Of a DNA stretch of 64,000 nt, positions 1 through 8,733 are shown in pieces (the first letter of the stretch is position 1; the number at the start of each line of letters is the position of its first letter). The position numbers and the translations under genes are program-made. The notes below the pieces were generated by a model, which had not been told where the DNA came from, did not search any database, and worked only from the letters and a program-made list of their open reading frames with translations. The stretch comes from Halopseudomonas salina (lineage in GTDB: Bacteria; Pseudomonadota; Gammaproteobacteria; Pseudomonadales; Pseudomonadaceae): the NCBI RefSeq assembly GCF_008641105.1, contig NZ_VTTI01000001.1, forward strand, positions 688,207 through 752,206, written 5' to 3'.

Positions 1-1
1 G

Positions 2-1330
2 GTCGTGGATGTCACTGGCAAGCTGGTGGATTACACCACCATATTCCCCCATGCACCGCGCAACCAGTGGCAGGAATCCCTCGCGGTGTTGGCTGGCCTG
101 TGCGACAAGCACAACGTGACGCTGCTGGCGATTGGTAACGGTACCGCCTCGCGCGAGAGCGACAAGCTGGCGGGTGATCTGATCAAGCTATGCCCAAAAC
201 TGCCCATGCAGAAGATCATGGTGTCGGAAGCGGGTGCCTCGGTGTATTCGGCGTCCGAGCTGGCAGCCAAGGAGTTCCCGGAGCTTGACGTCACCTTTCG
301 CGGCGCGGTGTCGATTGCCCGGCGCCTGCAGGATCCTCTGGCCGAGCTGGTCAAGATTGAGCCCAAGGCCATCGGGGTTGGCCAATATCAGCATGATGTC
401 TCCCAGGTCAAGCTGGCTCGGAGCCTGAATGCAGTGGTGGAAGACTGTGTGAACGCCGTTGGCGTGGACCTCAATACCGCATCCGCACCGCTGCTGACCC
501 GCGTCTCAGGCCTGAATCCGACCATTGCCCAGAACATCGTCGACTACCGTGACCAGCATGGCGCCTTTGGCAGTCGCCGAGAGTTGCTCAAGGTGGCCCG
601 CCTGGGCGACAAGACCTTTGAACAGGCTGCAGGCTTTCTCCGGGTGATGAGCGGCGATAACCCCCTGGATGCCTCCGCGGTTCACCCCGAAGCCTATCCG
701 CTGGTTGAGCGCATAGCCAGCGAGACCGGCCGTGATGTGCGTAGCCTGATTGGCGACTCGGCCTTCGTTCGCAAGCTCGATCCGAAGAACTTTACCGATG
801 CCCACTTCGGTATTCCAACCATCAGCGATATCCTGCTCGAGCTGGACAAGCCGGGTCGTGACCCGCGTCCGGAGTTCAAGGCAGCTGCGTTTCAGGAAGG
901 GGTCGAAACCATTCGCGACCTCACACCAGGCATGCAGCTCGAAGGGGTTGTCAGCAATGTTGCCAACTTCGGCGCTTTTGTGGATATCGGCGTGCACCAG
1001 GACGGTCTTGTGCATATTTCCATGCTCGCCCACCAGTTCGTCAAGGATCCCCGGGACGTGGTCAAAGCCGGCGATATCGTCCGCGTGAAAGTCATGGAAG
1101 TGGATATCCCGCGCCAGCGCATCAGCCTCAGCATGCGCATGGATGACGAGCCTGGCGCCGCGACCCAGGGCCGGACTGGTGACTCGGATCGACCGGGCAA
1201 GGCGCAGGGCGATCGTGCCAAAAACACTGGGCAGGGCCGTGGCCAGAGCGCTGGTGCTGGTGCGCAGCCAGCCGCCGGTGGTACCTTTGCCAACCTGTTT
1301 GCCAATGCCAAAGACCTGAAGAAGCGCTGA
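2..1330 (+). CDS. tex: Tex, S1-domain RNA-binding transcription accessory protein (C-terminal part)
   Basis: The reading frame is open from the left edge, so only about 443 C-terminal residues of a protein normally near 780 residues are present. The visible part begins in the YqgF/RNase H-like domain ([18 protein letters not shown]). A helix-hairpin-helix region follows ([19 protein letters not shown], then a second HhH around [12 protein letters not shown]). Near the end is an S1 RNA-binding domain ([20 protein letters not shown] ... RISLSMRM), followed by a Gly/Gln-rich low-complexity tail. Tex binds nucleic acid and takes part in transcription and RNA decay; domain order and sequence make the family assignment firm. 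The next gene starts 2 bp after the stop, so it is probably cotranscribed. Confidence 0.95.
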   Translation, partial: VVDVTGKLVDYTTIFPHAPRNQWQESLAVLAGLCDKHNVTLLAIGNGTASRESDKLAGDLIKLCPKLPMQKIMVSEAGASVYSASELAAKEFPELDVTFRGAVSIARRLQDPLAELVKIEPKAIGVGQYQHDVSQVKLARSLNAVVEDCVNAVGVDLNTASAPLLTRVSGLNPTIAQNIVDYRDQHGAFGSRRELLKVARLGDKTFEQAAGFLRVMSGDNPLDASAVHPEAYPLVERIASETGRDVRSLIGDSAFVRKLDPKNFTDAHFGIPTISDILLELDKPGRDPRPEFKAAAFQEGVETIRDLTPGMQLEGVVSNVANFGAFVDIGVHQDGLVHISMLAHQFVKDPRDVVKAGDIVRVKVMEVDIPRQRISLSMRMDDEPGAATQGRTGDSDRPGKAQGDRAKNTGQGRGQSAGAGAQPAAGGTFANLFANAKDLKKR

Positions 1331-1332
1331 GA

Positions 1333-1719
1333 ATGAGCCCACATCCCACATTGAATCGTATGAGCGCCTTTACCCGGATGCTCGGCCTTGAGTTCAAATC
1401 CATCGAGGTCGGCACCTGTACTCTGACGCTGCCGATCCGCGAGGATCATTTCAACTCTACCGAGCGGGTGCATGGCGGAGTTATCTTCTCGCTATTGGAT
1501 TCGGCCATGGGCGCTGCTGCGTTCAGCGTACTGGAGCCCCACGAATCCACTGCTACAGTGGAGTGCAAGATCAACTACACCCGTGCGGTGGTCGGCGGTG
1601 AGCTGGAATGCATCGGCAAGGTTGTGCATGCCGGTACCCGTACCGTTGTGGTCGATGGCGAGATCCGTCAGGACGGCGCCCTGGTCGCCAAAGCCCTCGG
1701 CACCTTCGCGCGGATCTGA
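1333..1719 (+). CDS. PaaI-family hotdog-fold thioesterase
   Basis: This is a 128-residue single-domain hotdog protein. It shows the PaaI-type motif HGGVIFSLLDSAMGAAA at about residues 48-64, in which the HGG turn and the Asp on the long helix form the acyl-CoA thioesterase site. The central ATVECKINYTRAV strand is typical of the family. Substrate is probably an acyl- or aryl-acyl-CoA but cannot be read from sequence. It begins 2 bp after tex, the same order as in Pseudomonas (tex, thioesterase, gshA). The ATG at 1333 has no good ribosome site; an in-frame ATG at 1360 is an alternative start. Confidence 0.88.
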   Translation: MSPHPTLNRMSAFTRMLGLEFKSIEVGTCTLTLPIREDHFNSTERVHGGVIFSLLDSAMGAAAFSVLEPHESTATVECKINYTRAVVGGELECIGKVVHAGTRTVVVDGEIRQDGALVAKALGTFARI

Positions 1720-1785
1720 TCCGGTATTCATCAGCATGCCATGCGCGCATTGCGCAGCGGCCCGTAAGGCTAAGGAGTGACAACC

Positions 1786-3366
1786 TTGTCACCAGCATTC
1801 AGCGACACCCTTGATCTGTTCTACACCACGGCTGGGCGCGAGGCCCTGCGCGGTTGCCGCCACGGTATCGAAAAGGAAAGTCTGCGCACAACCCCGGACG
1901 GCACGCTGGTGCACACGCCGCACCCGGTTGCCCTGGGCTCTGCACTGACGCACCCGAGCATCACCACCGACTATTCAGAGGCGCTGATCGAGCTGATTAC
2001 GCCGGTCAATACCAGTCTGAAAGGGTTGTTTGACAGCCTCGATATGACCCACAGATTCGTTTATGCCCAACTGGGCGATGAGTTGCTGTGGACCGAGTCG
2101 ATGCCCTGCCGCCTGCCCGCGGATGCCGATATTCCGATTGCCTGGTACGGCACTTCCAATGTTGGCATGCTCAAGAATGTCTACCGCCGTGGCTTGGCGA
2201 TTCGCTATGGCAAGGCGATGCAGTGTATTGCTGGTATTCATTACAATTTCTCGTTGCCGTCCCAGCTTTGGGCGACACTCCAGCAGCGCGCGGGTGATCA
2301 GCGTTCGGCTCAGGATTATCAGTCCGACCGCTACATGGCGATGATCCGCAACTTCCGTCGTTATGCCTGGCTGTTGATGTACCTGTTCGGCGCTTCACCG
2401 GCGGTCTGCGCGACCTTCCTGCAGGGGCGTGACCACAAGCTGCAGAAGCTGGGCGACAACACACTTTACCTGCCCTATGCCACCAGCCTGCGCATGAGTG
2501 ACCTGGGTTACAACAACAATGCCCAGTCCGGGTTGAACGTCTGCTATAACACCCTGGAAAGCTATATCCACAGTATGCAGGAAGCTATCGGTCTGCCCTT
2601 CGCGGCCTATGATCGCATGGGTACCCACGACAGCAACGGTCAATGGCAGCAGCTCAACACCAATCTGCTGCAGATCGAGAACGAGTTCTACAGCCCGATT
2701 CGTCCCAAGCGGGTAACCCACAGCGGCGAAAAGCCAGTGCATGCGCTGGCCTCGCGGGGGGTTGAGTATATTGAAGTGCGTTGCATGGATATTGATCCGT
2801 TTGTGCCGATGGGTGTCGAGCCGGCTACCGCCCGTTTTCTGGACAGTTTCCTGCTTTATTGCGCCCTGCAGGAAAGTCCCCCGCTCACCGAGGAAGGTTG
2901 CACAGAGACCGGCGAAAACTTTGCGCTGGCAGTCAAGCGCGGTCGTGAGCCCGGCCTGCAGCTGTCCGATAGTGGCGTGAGTCGCGAGCTGACTGCCTGG
3001 GGTGAGGAGCTGCTGGAGCGCATTGGTGAATGCGCAACCTTGCTCGATGGCGTGCATCAGAGTGAGGCTTATGGTGAAAGTCTGGCTGCGCAACGGGCCA
3101 AGCTGGTCGATCCGGCCCTGACTCCCTCGGCACGGGTGCTTGAGGCTATTGCTGGACACGGCAACAGTTTTTTCCGCTTTGCCCTGGAGCAATCCAAGGC
3201 GCATCAGGCGTACTTTGCGGCCCGGCCGCTGGATGAACAAACGCTCGCAGCCTATCAGGCAGAGGCGGCTGCCTCGCTGGCCGATCAGGCGGCAATCGAA
3301 GCAGCTGACACGGTGGATTTCGACAGTTTCGTCGCCAGCTACCTGAGTCAGGGTATCGACGATTAG
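1786..3366 (+). CDS. gshA: Glutamate-cysteine ligase, first step of glutathione synthesis
   Basis: GshA joins glutamate and cysteine with ATP to give gamma-glutamylcysteine in the cytosol. The product (about 526 residues) matches proteobacterial class I GshA in length and in blocks such as GIEKESLRTTPDGTL near the N-terminus, PSITTDYSEALIELITP, and RGVEYIEVRCMDIDPF in the centre. A GTG at 1777 is in frame, but it overlaps the ribosome-binding sequence TAAGGAG (1771-1777). The TTG at 1786 lies about 8 bp after that sequence, so I chose TTG. The gene follows the tex-thioesterase pair as in other Pseudomonas, but the next gene is on the opposite strand. Confidence 0.93.
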   Translation: MSPAFSDTLDLFYTTAGREALRGCRHGIEKESLRTTPDGTLVHTPHPVALGSALTHPSITTDYSEALIELITPVNTSLKGLFDSLDMTHRFVYAQLGDELLWTESMPCRLPADADIPIAWYGTSNVGMLKNVYRRGLAIRYGKAMQCIAGIHYNFSLPSQLWATLQQRAGDQRSAQDYQSDRYMAMIRNFRRYAWLLMYLFGASPAVCATFLQGRDHKLQKLGDNTLYLPYATSLRMSDLGYNNNAQSGLNVCYNTLESYIHSMQEAIGLPFAAYDRMGTHDSNGQWQQLNTNLLQIENEFYSPIRPKRVTHSGEKPVHALASRGVEYIEVRCMDIDPFVPMGVEPATARFLDSFLLYCALQESPPLTEEGCTETGENFALAVKRGREPGLQLSDSGVSRELTAWGEELLERIGECATLLDGVHQSEAYGESLAAQRAKLVDPALTPSARVLEAIAGHGNSFFRFALEQSKAHQAYFAARPLDEQTLAAYQAEAAASLADQAAIEAADTVDFDSFVASYLSQGIDD

Positions 3367-3372
3367 TTGAGT

Positions 3373-3406
3373 GCCTTCACCTAGCCCGCTCTGGTTCGGT
3401 GAAGGC
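3373..3406. terminator. Weak inverted repeat between convergent gshA and FliL-like gene
   Basis: GCCTTCAC (3373-3380) and GTGAAGGC (3399-3406) form an 8 bp stem with an 18 nt loop in the gap between the two convergent stops. There is no T-run, so it may be a Rho-assisted or processing hairpin and not a classical terminator. Confidence 0.3.
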
Positions 3407-3414
3407 CGAGCAGC

Positions 3415-3813
3415 CTACTGGGTGACCAGGTTGGTAAACAGCAGATCGTCTACCAGGGGCGTGCCTTCTTCTTCCTCAAGCACTTCACGCACTGCAGCCA
3501 GCGCCTTGCTGCGCAGCGCCTCCTTGCCTTCCAGGGTCGCGACGCTCTCCAGCGTCTCGTGGGCAAACAGACTGACCAGCGCATTGCGGATCAACGGGTC
3601 GTGATATTCGATGCGCGGAACTGCTGTTGGATCGTTGGCCCGCAGTGCCACGTCGACCTTCATGTACTGGATCTTGGGCCCCGGGCCAACGGTACCGACA
3701 AAGGACGGCTTGAGCTCGACGTATTGGGCTGCTGCCACAGGGGTATCCTGAGCCTTGGCGGGCAGTGCCGCAAACAGGCTCAGCAGAAGGGGCAGGGCGA
3801 GGATCATGCGCAT
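3415..3813 (-). CDS. FliL-like secreted protein
   Basis: This 132-residue protein has the FliL-domain pattern: PGPKIQYMKVDVALRANDP, then DPLIRNALVSLFAHETLESV, then GKEALRSKALAAVREVLEEEEG. Instead of the single transmembrane anchor of flagellar FliL it begins with a cleavable-looking signal peptide (MRMILALPLLLSLFAALPAKA). The ATG at 3813 was chosen over an upstream in-frame start because AAGGAGT sits 7 bp before it and because the signal peptide starts there. It lies outside any flagellar cluster, convergent with gshA. Such FliL-family proteins are common in Pseudomonas, but whether this one acts on the flagellar motor is not known from sequence. Confidence 0.82.
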   Translation of the reverse strand: MRMILALPLLLSLFAALPAKAQDTPVAAAQYVELKPSFVGTVGPGPKIQYMKVDVALRANDPTAVPRIEYHDPLIRNALVSLFAHETLESVATLEGKEALRSKALAAVREVLEEEEGTPLVDDLLFTNLVTQ

Positions 3814-3976
3814 GGGATAGACTCCTTGTAATTGCCCACAGGATAGCCGAGCGCGGTCCGCCAGCCAACCGGCGCCGCAGCCGATCTTATGAATGGCAAT
3901 CAATCAAGGGTATGGTCATTGACCCGGTTGCCCTGCTTGCGACTAGACTGTCTGAAAATCTGATAATGGAGTCATC

Positions 3977-4954
3977 ATGAAAGCCGTATTGTGCAAAGAA
4001 TTTGGTCCTGCCAGCTGCCTGGTACTGGAAGAAACCGCCGATCCCGTAGCCAAGGCCAATGAAGTGGTCCTGGACATCCATGCCGCAGGGGTCAACTTTC
4101 CCGACACGCTGATCATTGAGGGCAAGTACCAGATCAAACCACCGTTTCCGTTCTCCCCGGGTGGCGAAGCGGCTGGCGTGATCGCCAGCGTCGGCGAGAA
4201 GGTTCGCCATCTCCAGCCCGGCGACCGGGTCATGGGTCTGACCGGCTTCGGCAGTTTTGCTGAACAGATCGCAGTTGACGCGATGCGCGTATTGCCGATT
4301 CCCAAGGATATGGATTTTGTTACCGCGGCCGGTTTCAGCATGACCTACGGCACCTCGATGCACGCCCTCAAGCAGCGTGCCGACCTCAAGCCCGGCGAAA
4401 CCCTTCTGGTACTCGGTGCTTCGGGTGGCGTAGGCCTGGCAGCCGTGGAAATCGGCAAGGCAATGGGTGCGCGCGTTATCGCCGCCGCCTCAAGCGCTGA
4501 AAAGCTCGAAGTGGCACGTGCTGCTGGCGCAGACGACCTGATCAACTACAGCGAAGTCAGCCTCAAGGACGCCGTAAAGGAACTCACCAAGGGGCAGGGC
4601 GCGGACGTAATCTATGATCCGGTCGGTGGTGATCTGTTCGACCAGGCCGTGCGCTCGATCAACTGGAAAGGCCGTTTGCTGGTAGTAGGCTTCGCCAGCG
4701 GCCGTATTCCGGAGTTTCCGGTTAACCTGGCGCTGCTCAAGGGATCTTCCATTGTCGGCGTATTCTGGGGTTCTTTCGCCGCACGTGAGCCACAGACCAA
4801 TCTGGAAAACTTCCAGCAGTTGTTCGCCTGGTTCAGTGAGGGCAAGCTCAAGCCATTGGTCTCGGAAAAATTCCGCCTGGACCAGTATGAAGATGCGCTG
4901 AACATCCTGACCTCACGCAAGGCTGTGGGCAAGGTTGTGGTTCAGGTACGTTAA
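3977..4954 (+). CDS. Zinc-independent NADPH:quinone oxidoreductase (MDR family)
   Basis: This is a 325-residue medium-chain dehydrogenase/reductase. The N-terminal GroES-like domain (AAGVNFPDTLIIEGKYQ, FSPGGEAAGVIASVG) lacks the zinc ligands of alcohol dehydrogenases. The Rossmann part carries the nucleotide motif LVLGASGGVGLAAVEIGKA at about residues 143-161. This is the quinone reductase / crotonyl-CoA reductase-like branch, expected to be NADPH-dependent and cytosolic; the real substrate is unknown. GGAG precedes the ATG by about 6 bp. The gene ends about 10 bp before the first heptamer repeat array, which lies between it and the convergent trmL. Confidence 0.87.
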   Translation: MKAVLCKEFGPASCLVLEETADPVAKANEVVLDIHAAGVNFPDTLIIEGKYQIKPPFPFSPGGEAAGVIASVGEKVRHLQPGDRVMGLTGFGSFAEQIAVDAMRVLPIPKDMDFVTAAGFSMTYGTSMHALKQRADLKPGETLLVLGASGGVGLAAVEIGKAMGARVIAAASSAEKLEVARAAGADDLINYSEVSLKDAVKELTKGQGADVIYDPVGGDLFDQAVRSINWKGRLLVVGFASGRIPEFPVNLALLKGSSIVGVFWGSFAAREPQTNLENFQQLFAWFSEGKLKPLVSEKFRLDQYEDALNILTSRKAVGKVVVQVR

Positions 4955-4960
4955 ACCCAG

Positions 4961-5122
4961 CGGCAAGCTTCAAGTTTCAAGCTTCAAGCTTCAAGCTTCA
5001 AGCGGTTCAGTTTGATCGGGAAAATAGTGCTCTTGCCGAAAGAAATAAGTTGACTGGCATGGCGCACCGACCAGGCTGATCATGCTTGCAGCTTGCAGCT
5101 TGCAGCTTGCAGCTTGCAGCTT
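4961..5122. repeat. Inverted heptamer-array element A
   Basis: The left arm (4964-4998) is five head-to-tail heptamers of the type CAAGCTT, one of them CAAGTTT, preceded by CGG. The right arm (5084-5118, plus GCTT to 5122) is five perfect GCTTGCA units, which read CAAGCTG-type on the other strand. The arms are therefore inverted copies matching at about 6 of 7 bases, around an 85 bp middle. The right arm runs directly into the TAA stop codon of trmL (5121-5123). The element fills the gap between convergent genes and could form a large hairpin at the end of both transcripts. Confidence 0.85.
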
Positions 5123-5585
5123 AGAAGGCGCCCTCATACCCCTGCTGCCGCCAGGCTTCGAATATCAGCACCGCAGCACTGTTCGACAGGTTCAGGCTGC
5201 GGCTGTCTGGCCGCATCGGAATGCGCAGCACCTGATCCTGCGGCAGGCTTTCGCGAACAGCTGCCGGCAGGCCCCGGCTCTCGGGACCGAACAGAAACAG
5301 ATCCCCCGGCTTGAACGCCACCTCACTGAAATTACGCGTGCCCTTGGTGCTCAACGCAAACACCCGCTCCGGCTGCACGGCCGCTAAGCAGGCCTCCAGA
5401 TTCCCATGGGTCCTGACCGCAGCAAACTCATGATAATCCAGGCCCGCTCGACGCAATCGCTTGTCATCCAGCTCGAAACCCAAAGGCTCGATCAGATGTA
5501 ATTGACAGCCGGTATTGGCGCACAGGCGAATGATATTGCCGGTATTGGGCGGGATTTCCGGTTCGAGCAGGGCGATGTGGAACAT
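5121..5585 (-). CDS. trmL: tRNA (cytidine/uridine-34-2'-O)-methyltransferase TrmL
   Basis: TrmL 2'-O-methylates the wobble base of certain leucine tRNAs using S-adenosylmethionine. The 154-residue product starts [17 protein letters not shown] and has the SPOUT knot motifs [12 protein letters not shown] and [17 protein letters not shown] near the C-terminus, which form the cofactor site. Length is normal for the family. The ATG at 5585 was chosen because upstream in-frame codons run through repeat sequence unrelated to TrmL proteins. No strong ribosome site is visible. The stop codon is embedded in the edge of repeat element A, and repeat element B lies just upstream of the start, so the gene is bracketed by two copies of the same repeat family. 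Confidence 0.93.
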   Translation of the reverse strand: MFHIALLEPEIPPNTGNIIRLCANTGCQLHLIEPLGFELDDKRLRRAGLDYHEFAAVRTHGNLEACLAAVQPERVFALSTKGTRNFSEVAFKPGDLFLFGPESRGLPAAVRESLPQDQVLRIPMRPDSRSLNLSNSAAVLIFEAWRQQGYEGAF

Positions 5586-5640
5586 GGCGGCGCGCGCTTT
5601 CAGAAGTGGGGAGCCGCGCAGTTTAGGGGGTGGCGCGCGC

Positions 5641-5786
5641 AGCGGCAAGCCACAAGCTGCAAGCTGCAAGTAGTCCGAGCAGATAGGCGAATTTGCTGTA
5701 TCGGCAGAATTGGGTAGACAGGGATCAAATGGGCTTCACTCTGAATCGCTTGCAGCTTGCAGCTTGCAGCTTGCAGCTTGCAGCTT
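5641..5786. repeat. Inverted heptamer-array element B
   Basis: The left arm starts AGCGGCAAGC and contains two and a half CAAGCTG units (5653-5670). The right arm is five perfect GCTTGCA units (5748-5782) plus GCTT. The arms are inverted relative to each other around about 77 bp. The layout is that of element A, and the element lies between the start of trmL and the end of ntrC. Confidence 0.85.
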
Positions 5787-5802
5787 CTTTCCTTTCGCCC
5801 AT

Positions 5803-5843
5803 AAAAAAAGGCAACTCCAGCCTGCCTGAACTGGAGTCACCCC
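5803..5843 (-). terminator. Rho-independent terminator of ntrBC
   Basis: On the minus strand, ACTCCAG and CTGGAGT form a stem with a 10 nt loop, followed by GCC and a run of seven T. It lies about 57 bp after the ntrC stop. Confidence 0.75.
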
Positions 5844-5899
5844 AAATACACCCATAGTTACCTTTGCATCAAGCGTGCCAAGGCTTCCCCGGTGCTCGG

Positions 5900-7330
5900 T
5901 TACTCGGTTTCGTCCTCGTCGTGGCCGTCGATATTCATCCCCAGTTCCTTGATCTTGCGGGTCAGGGTATTGCGGCCCCAGCCCAGCAACTGCGCGGCGT
6001 CTCGGCGTCTGCCGGCAGTGTGCTTGAGAGCTGTTTCGATCATGATCCGCTCGAAGGCAGGGACGGCGGTTTCGAGTAGGCTGGTGACACCGCGGTCCAG
6101 CTCCTGGTCGGCCCAGATGCGCAAACTGTGCTCCCAATGGCCGTCGGCTGCACTGTCCTGGTGCTGATTGAGCATTTCCGGAGGCAGATCTTCAACTAAC
6201 ACCTCGCGGCTGGAGGCCATGACGGTGATCCAGCGGCAGGTGTTTTCCAGCTGACGCACGTTGCCCGGCCACGGCAGGCTGCGCAGGTAGTCGCGGGTTT
6301 GAGGCTTTAGTACCTTGGGTTCGACGGCTAGCTCCTTGGCGGCACGGGCGAGGAAGTGCTGGGCCAGAGCCGGGATGTCTTCGCGGCGCTCGGCGAGCTT
6401 GGGGATGTGAATGCGGATCACGTTCAGGCGGTGGAACAGATCCTCACGGAAGTTGCCGGCTTGTACCAGGTCCTCGAGATTCTGGTGGGTGGCAGCGATG
6501 ATGCGCACGTCCACCTTGATCGGGACGTGGCCGCCCACGCGGTAGAACTCACCATCGGCCAGCACGCGCAGCAGACGGGTCTGGGTTTCCGCCGGCATGT
6601 CGCCAATTTCGTCGAGAAACAGGGTGCCGCCATCGGCCTGCTCGAAACGGCCGCGGCGTTGCACTGCCGCGCCGGTAAAGGCACCTTTTTCATGACCAAA
6701 CAGCTCGGATTCCATCAGGTCCTTGGGAATTGCCGCCATGTTCAGCGCGATGAACGGGTTGCGTGACCGCGGGCTGTGGCGGTGCAGTGCGTGGGCTACC
6801 AGCTCTTTGCCAGTACCGGACTCACCATTGATCAGTACAGTGATATTGGAGTGGGACAGTCGGCCGATGGCACGGAAGACTTCCTGCATCGCTGGCGCTT
6901 CGCCGATTATCTCCGGCGTGCGTGCGGTGCTGAGGTCGGGCCCCTGGCCTTCCTGCTCGCGGCTATGGGCCAAGGCGCGGCGAACCAGCGCCACGGCTTC
7001 GTCCACGTCGAACGGTTTGGGCAGGTATTCGAAGGCACCACCCTGGTAGGAGGCAACTGCGCTGTCCAGGTCGGAGTGGGCGGTCATGATGATCACTGGC
7101 AGCTTCGGCAGTCTGTTTCTCAGCGTGGATAGTAACTCGAGACCGCTGGTCCCGGGCATGCGTATATCGCTGATCAATACGTCTGGTTGTTCGCGTTGCA
7201 GGCGGGCAAGAGCTGCGTCGGCATTGTCGAAACTGACGGACTCCATGCCCTCCTGCTGCAGCGCTTTTTCCAGCACCCAGCGTATCGAACGGTCGTCATC
7301 GACGATCCAGACGTTTTCAGTTCGGCTCAT
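5900..7330 (-). CDS. ntrC: Nitrogen regulator NtrC, sigma-54-dependent response regulator
   Basis: NtrC is the DNA-binding response regulator that activates sigma-54 promoters under nitrogen limitation. The 476-residue product has a receiver domain with the phospho-acceptor Asp near residue 55 (LISDIRMPG), then a AAA+ domain with Walker A GESGTGKE, the sigma-54 contact loop GAFTGA and Walker [12 protein letters not shown] Fis-type helix-turn-helix ends the protein ([20 protein letters not shown]). The ATG at 7330 has GGAG about 10 bp upstream, and the gene overlaps the end of ntrB by 14 bp, which suggests translational coupling. Candidate target sites are present upstream of glnA and ntrB in this window. 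Confidence 0.97.
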   Translation of the reverse strand: MSRTENVWIVDDDRSIRWVLEKALQQEGMESVSFDNADAALARLQREQPDVLISDIRMPGTSGLELLSTLRNRLPKLPVIIMTAHSDLDSAVASYQGGAFEYLPKPFDVDEAVALVRRALAHSREQEGQGPDLSTARTPEIIGEAPAMQEVFRAIGRLSHSNITVLINGESGTGKELVAHALHRHSPRSRNPFIALNMAAIPKDLMESELFGHEKGAFTGAAVQRRGRFEQADGGTLFLDEIGDMPAETQTRLLRVLADGEFYRVGGHVPIKVDVRIIAATHQNLEDLVQAGNFREDLFHRLNVIRIHIPKLAERREDIPALAQHFLARAAKELAVEPKVLKPQTRDYLRSLPWPGNVRQLENTCRWITVMASSREVLVEDLPPEMLNQHQDSAADGHWEHSLRIWADQELDRGVTSLLETAVPAFERIMIETALKHTAGRRRDAAQLLGWGRNTLTRKIKELGMNIDGHDEDETE

Positions 7331-8414
7331 GGGTTTTGTCTCCGGGTACGGGTTCAAGTGGCAGGAACATGGTGAATACAGTGCGTCCAGGCTTGCTGTC
7401 GCATTCGATCAGGCCCTGGTGTTGACTGATGATGTTCTGGGTAATGGAAAGCCCCAGGCCGGTGCCCTCGGGGCGCCCGCTTACCATGGGGTAGAAAATG
7501 CTGTCGACAATGTCACGGGGGATGCCCGGGCCGTTGTCGATGACCTGCACCAGACAGACCAGGCGGTGGCGCACCTGTCCGATGGTGAACTGACGTAGGG
7601 CCCGGGTGCGCAGGGTAATGCGACCCTTTTTCAGCCCGCCCTGTTCAGCGATTGCCTGCATTGCGTTGCGCACTATATTGAGCAGGGCCTGGATCAGTTG
7701 CTCGCGGTCGGCCATTATTTCCGGAATGCTTGGATCGTAATCCCGGCGTAGCGTTAGTTCGTGTTGGGTCTCAGCCTCCACCAGGCTATAGACTCGCTCG
7801 GTGATCTCATGAATGTTCAGGGGCTGTAGTTTTGGCGGGCGATAGGGCCCGAGCATGCGATCAACCAGATTCCGCAGCCGGTCGGCCTCTTCAATGATCA
7901 CATCGGTATAATCCTTGAGCGATTCTTCCGGCAATTGGCGGGCCAACAATTGGGCCGCGCCGCGTATGCCGCCCAGAGGGTTCTTGATCTCATGAGCCAG
8001 GCCGCGCACCAGAACCTTGGTGACCTCCTGCTTGGAGAGCTGGGCCTCCTCCTTGGTGATGCGCAGCAAGCGGTCGCGGGGATGCAGTTCCAGTAGTAGC
8101 CAATTTGTGGGAGCGTTGACAATGGGCGTTACTGAGTAGTCGACCATGAGACTCTGGCCGTTGTTCAGGTTCAGCTGTGCTTCGCGTTTGGTGAAGGGAT
8201 CTCCGTCCGCCACCGCATGCTGCAGAGAGTCGATCGCTGCCTGATTATCATGGAAAAGCTCGCCGACCGGTTGTTGCGAAACACGCTGACCGCTGACCTC
8301 CAGCAGTATCTCAGCGGCTGGATTCATGTACCGCAGACAAAGGTGGTCATCCAGCAACAGCACAGCTGTGGTCAGGTTATCGAGTATCTGGCGTAAAAAT
8401 CGATCAGGCAGCAT
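7317..8414 (-). CDS. ntrB: Nitrogen sensor histidine kinase NtrB
   Basis: NtrB phosphorylates and dephosphorylates NtrC under control of PII. The 365-residue protein has an N-terminal PAS-type sensor (about 5-110), the phospho-acceptor His near residue 141 in GLAHEIKNPLGG, and a HATPase domain with NIVRNAMQA, DNGPGIP and GTGLGLSI boxes. No transmembrane segment is seen, as expected for a cytosolic kinase. The ATG at 8414 was chosen on family length (about 360). A sigma-54-type promoter lies about 30 bp upstream and an NtrC-type palindrome about 290 bp upstream, which suggests autoregulation separate from glnA. Confidence 0.96.
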   Translation of the reverse strand: MLPDRFLRQILDNLTTAVLLLDDHLCLRYMNPAAEILLEVSGQRVSQQPVGELFHDNQAAIDSLQHAVADGDPFTKREAQLNLNNGQSLMVDYSVTPIVNAPTNWLLLELHPRDRLLRITKEEAQLSKQEVTKVLVRGLAHEIKNPLGGIRGAAQLLARQLPEESLKDYTDVIIEEADRLRNLVDRMLGPYRPPKLQPLNIHEITERVYSLVEAETQHELTLRRDYDPSIPEIMADREQLIQALLNIVRNAMQAIAEQGGLKKGRITLRTRALRQFTIGQVRHRLVCLVQVIDNGPGIPRDIVDSIFYPMVSGRPEGTGLGLSITQNIISQHQGLIECDSKPGRTVFTMFLPLEPVPGDKTHEPN

Positions 8415-8442
8415 ATGAAGTCCCGTAGTTTGTGCAGACAAA

Positions 8443-8458
8443 TGCAAGAAGCGAACCA
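8443..8458 (-). promoter_or_regulatory. Candidate sigma-54 promoter of ntrBC
   Basis: The minus strand reads TGGTTCGCTTCTTGCA. It has the required GG and GC doublets exactly 10 bp apart and a perfect TTGCA -12 box, but the -24 box (TGGTTCG) departs from TGGCACG. Predicted transcription start is about 18 bp before the ntrB ATG. Confidence 0.5.
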
Positions 8459-8697
8459 ATACGGGGCGTAAAACACGCCCTGGGTACTGGTTCGGCCGGC
8501 CGGACTATCCTGGGCCAGTACTTGTTTTGGTGCGAAGGCCTGTTCGTGAGCGCGCAAGTCGCTTGCATCGGGCTCTAGGGGCGTTCGATACACCGGCGTG
8601 GATGACCGGCGCGAGGGTGGTCGGCATGCGTCGATGATCAGTTAGCGCGATCAACGTCAGGATTCATGCACGAAATCCGGCGCACCAGCAATCAGTA

Positions 8698-8714
8698 TGC
8701 ACCAATATGGTGCG
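8698..8714. promoter_or_regulatory. NtrC-type binding site upstream of ntrB
   Basis: TGCACCAATATGGTGCG matches the NtrC consensus TGCACC-N4/5-GGTGCA. GCACC and GGTGC form a perfect inverted repeat with 5 bp between. It sits in the 319 bp gap between ntrB and the DUF4124 gene, about 240 bp upstream of the candidate sigma-54 promoter. The rest of this gap shows nothing else I can support. Confidence 0.7.
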
Positions 8715-8733
8715 CCGTATTGACGCGGTTCAA

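Noticed and set aside
506..1473. Long minus-strand frames opposite tex
   Set aside because: Shadows of the tex reading frame; the S1 and HhH domains are on the plus strand.
4964..5122. Direct heptamer repeats taken as a CRISPR array
   Set aside because: Units are 7 bp with no spacers, and no cas gene is present.
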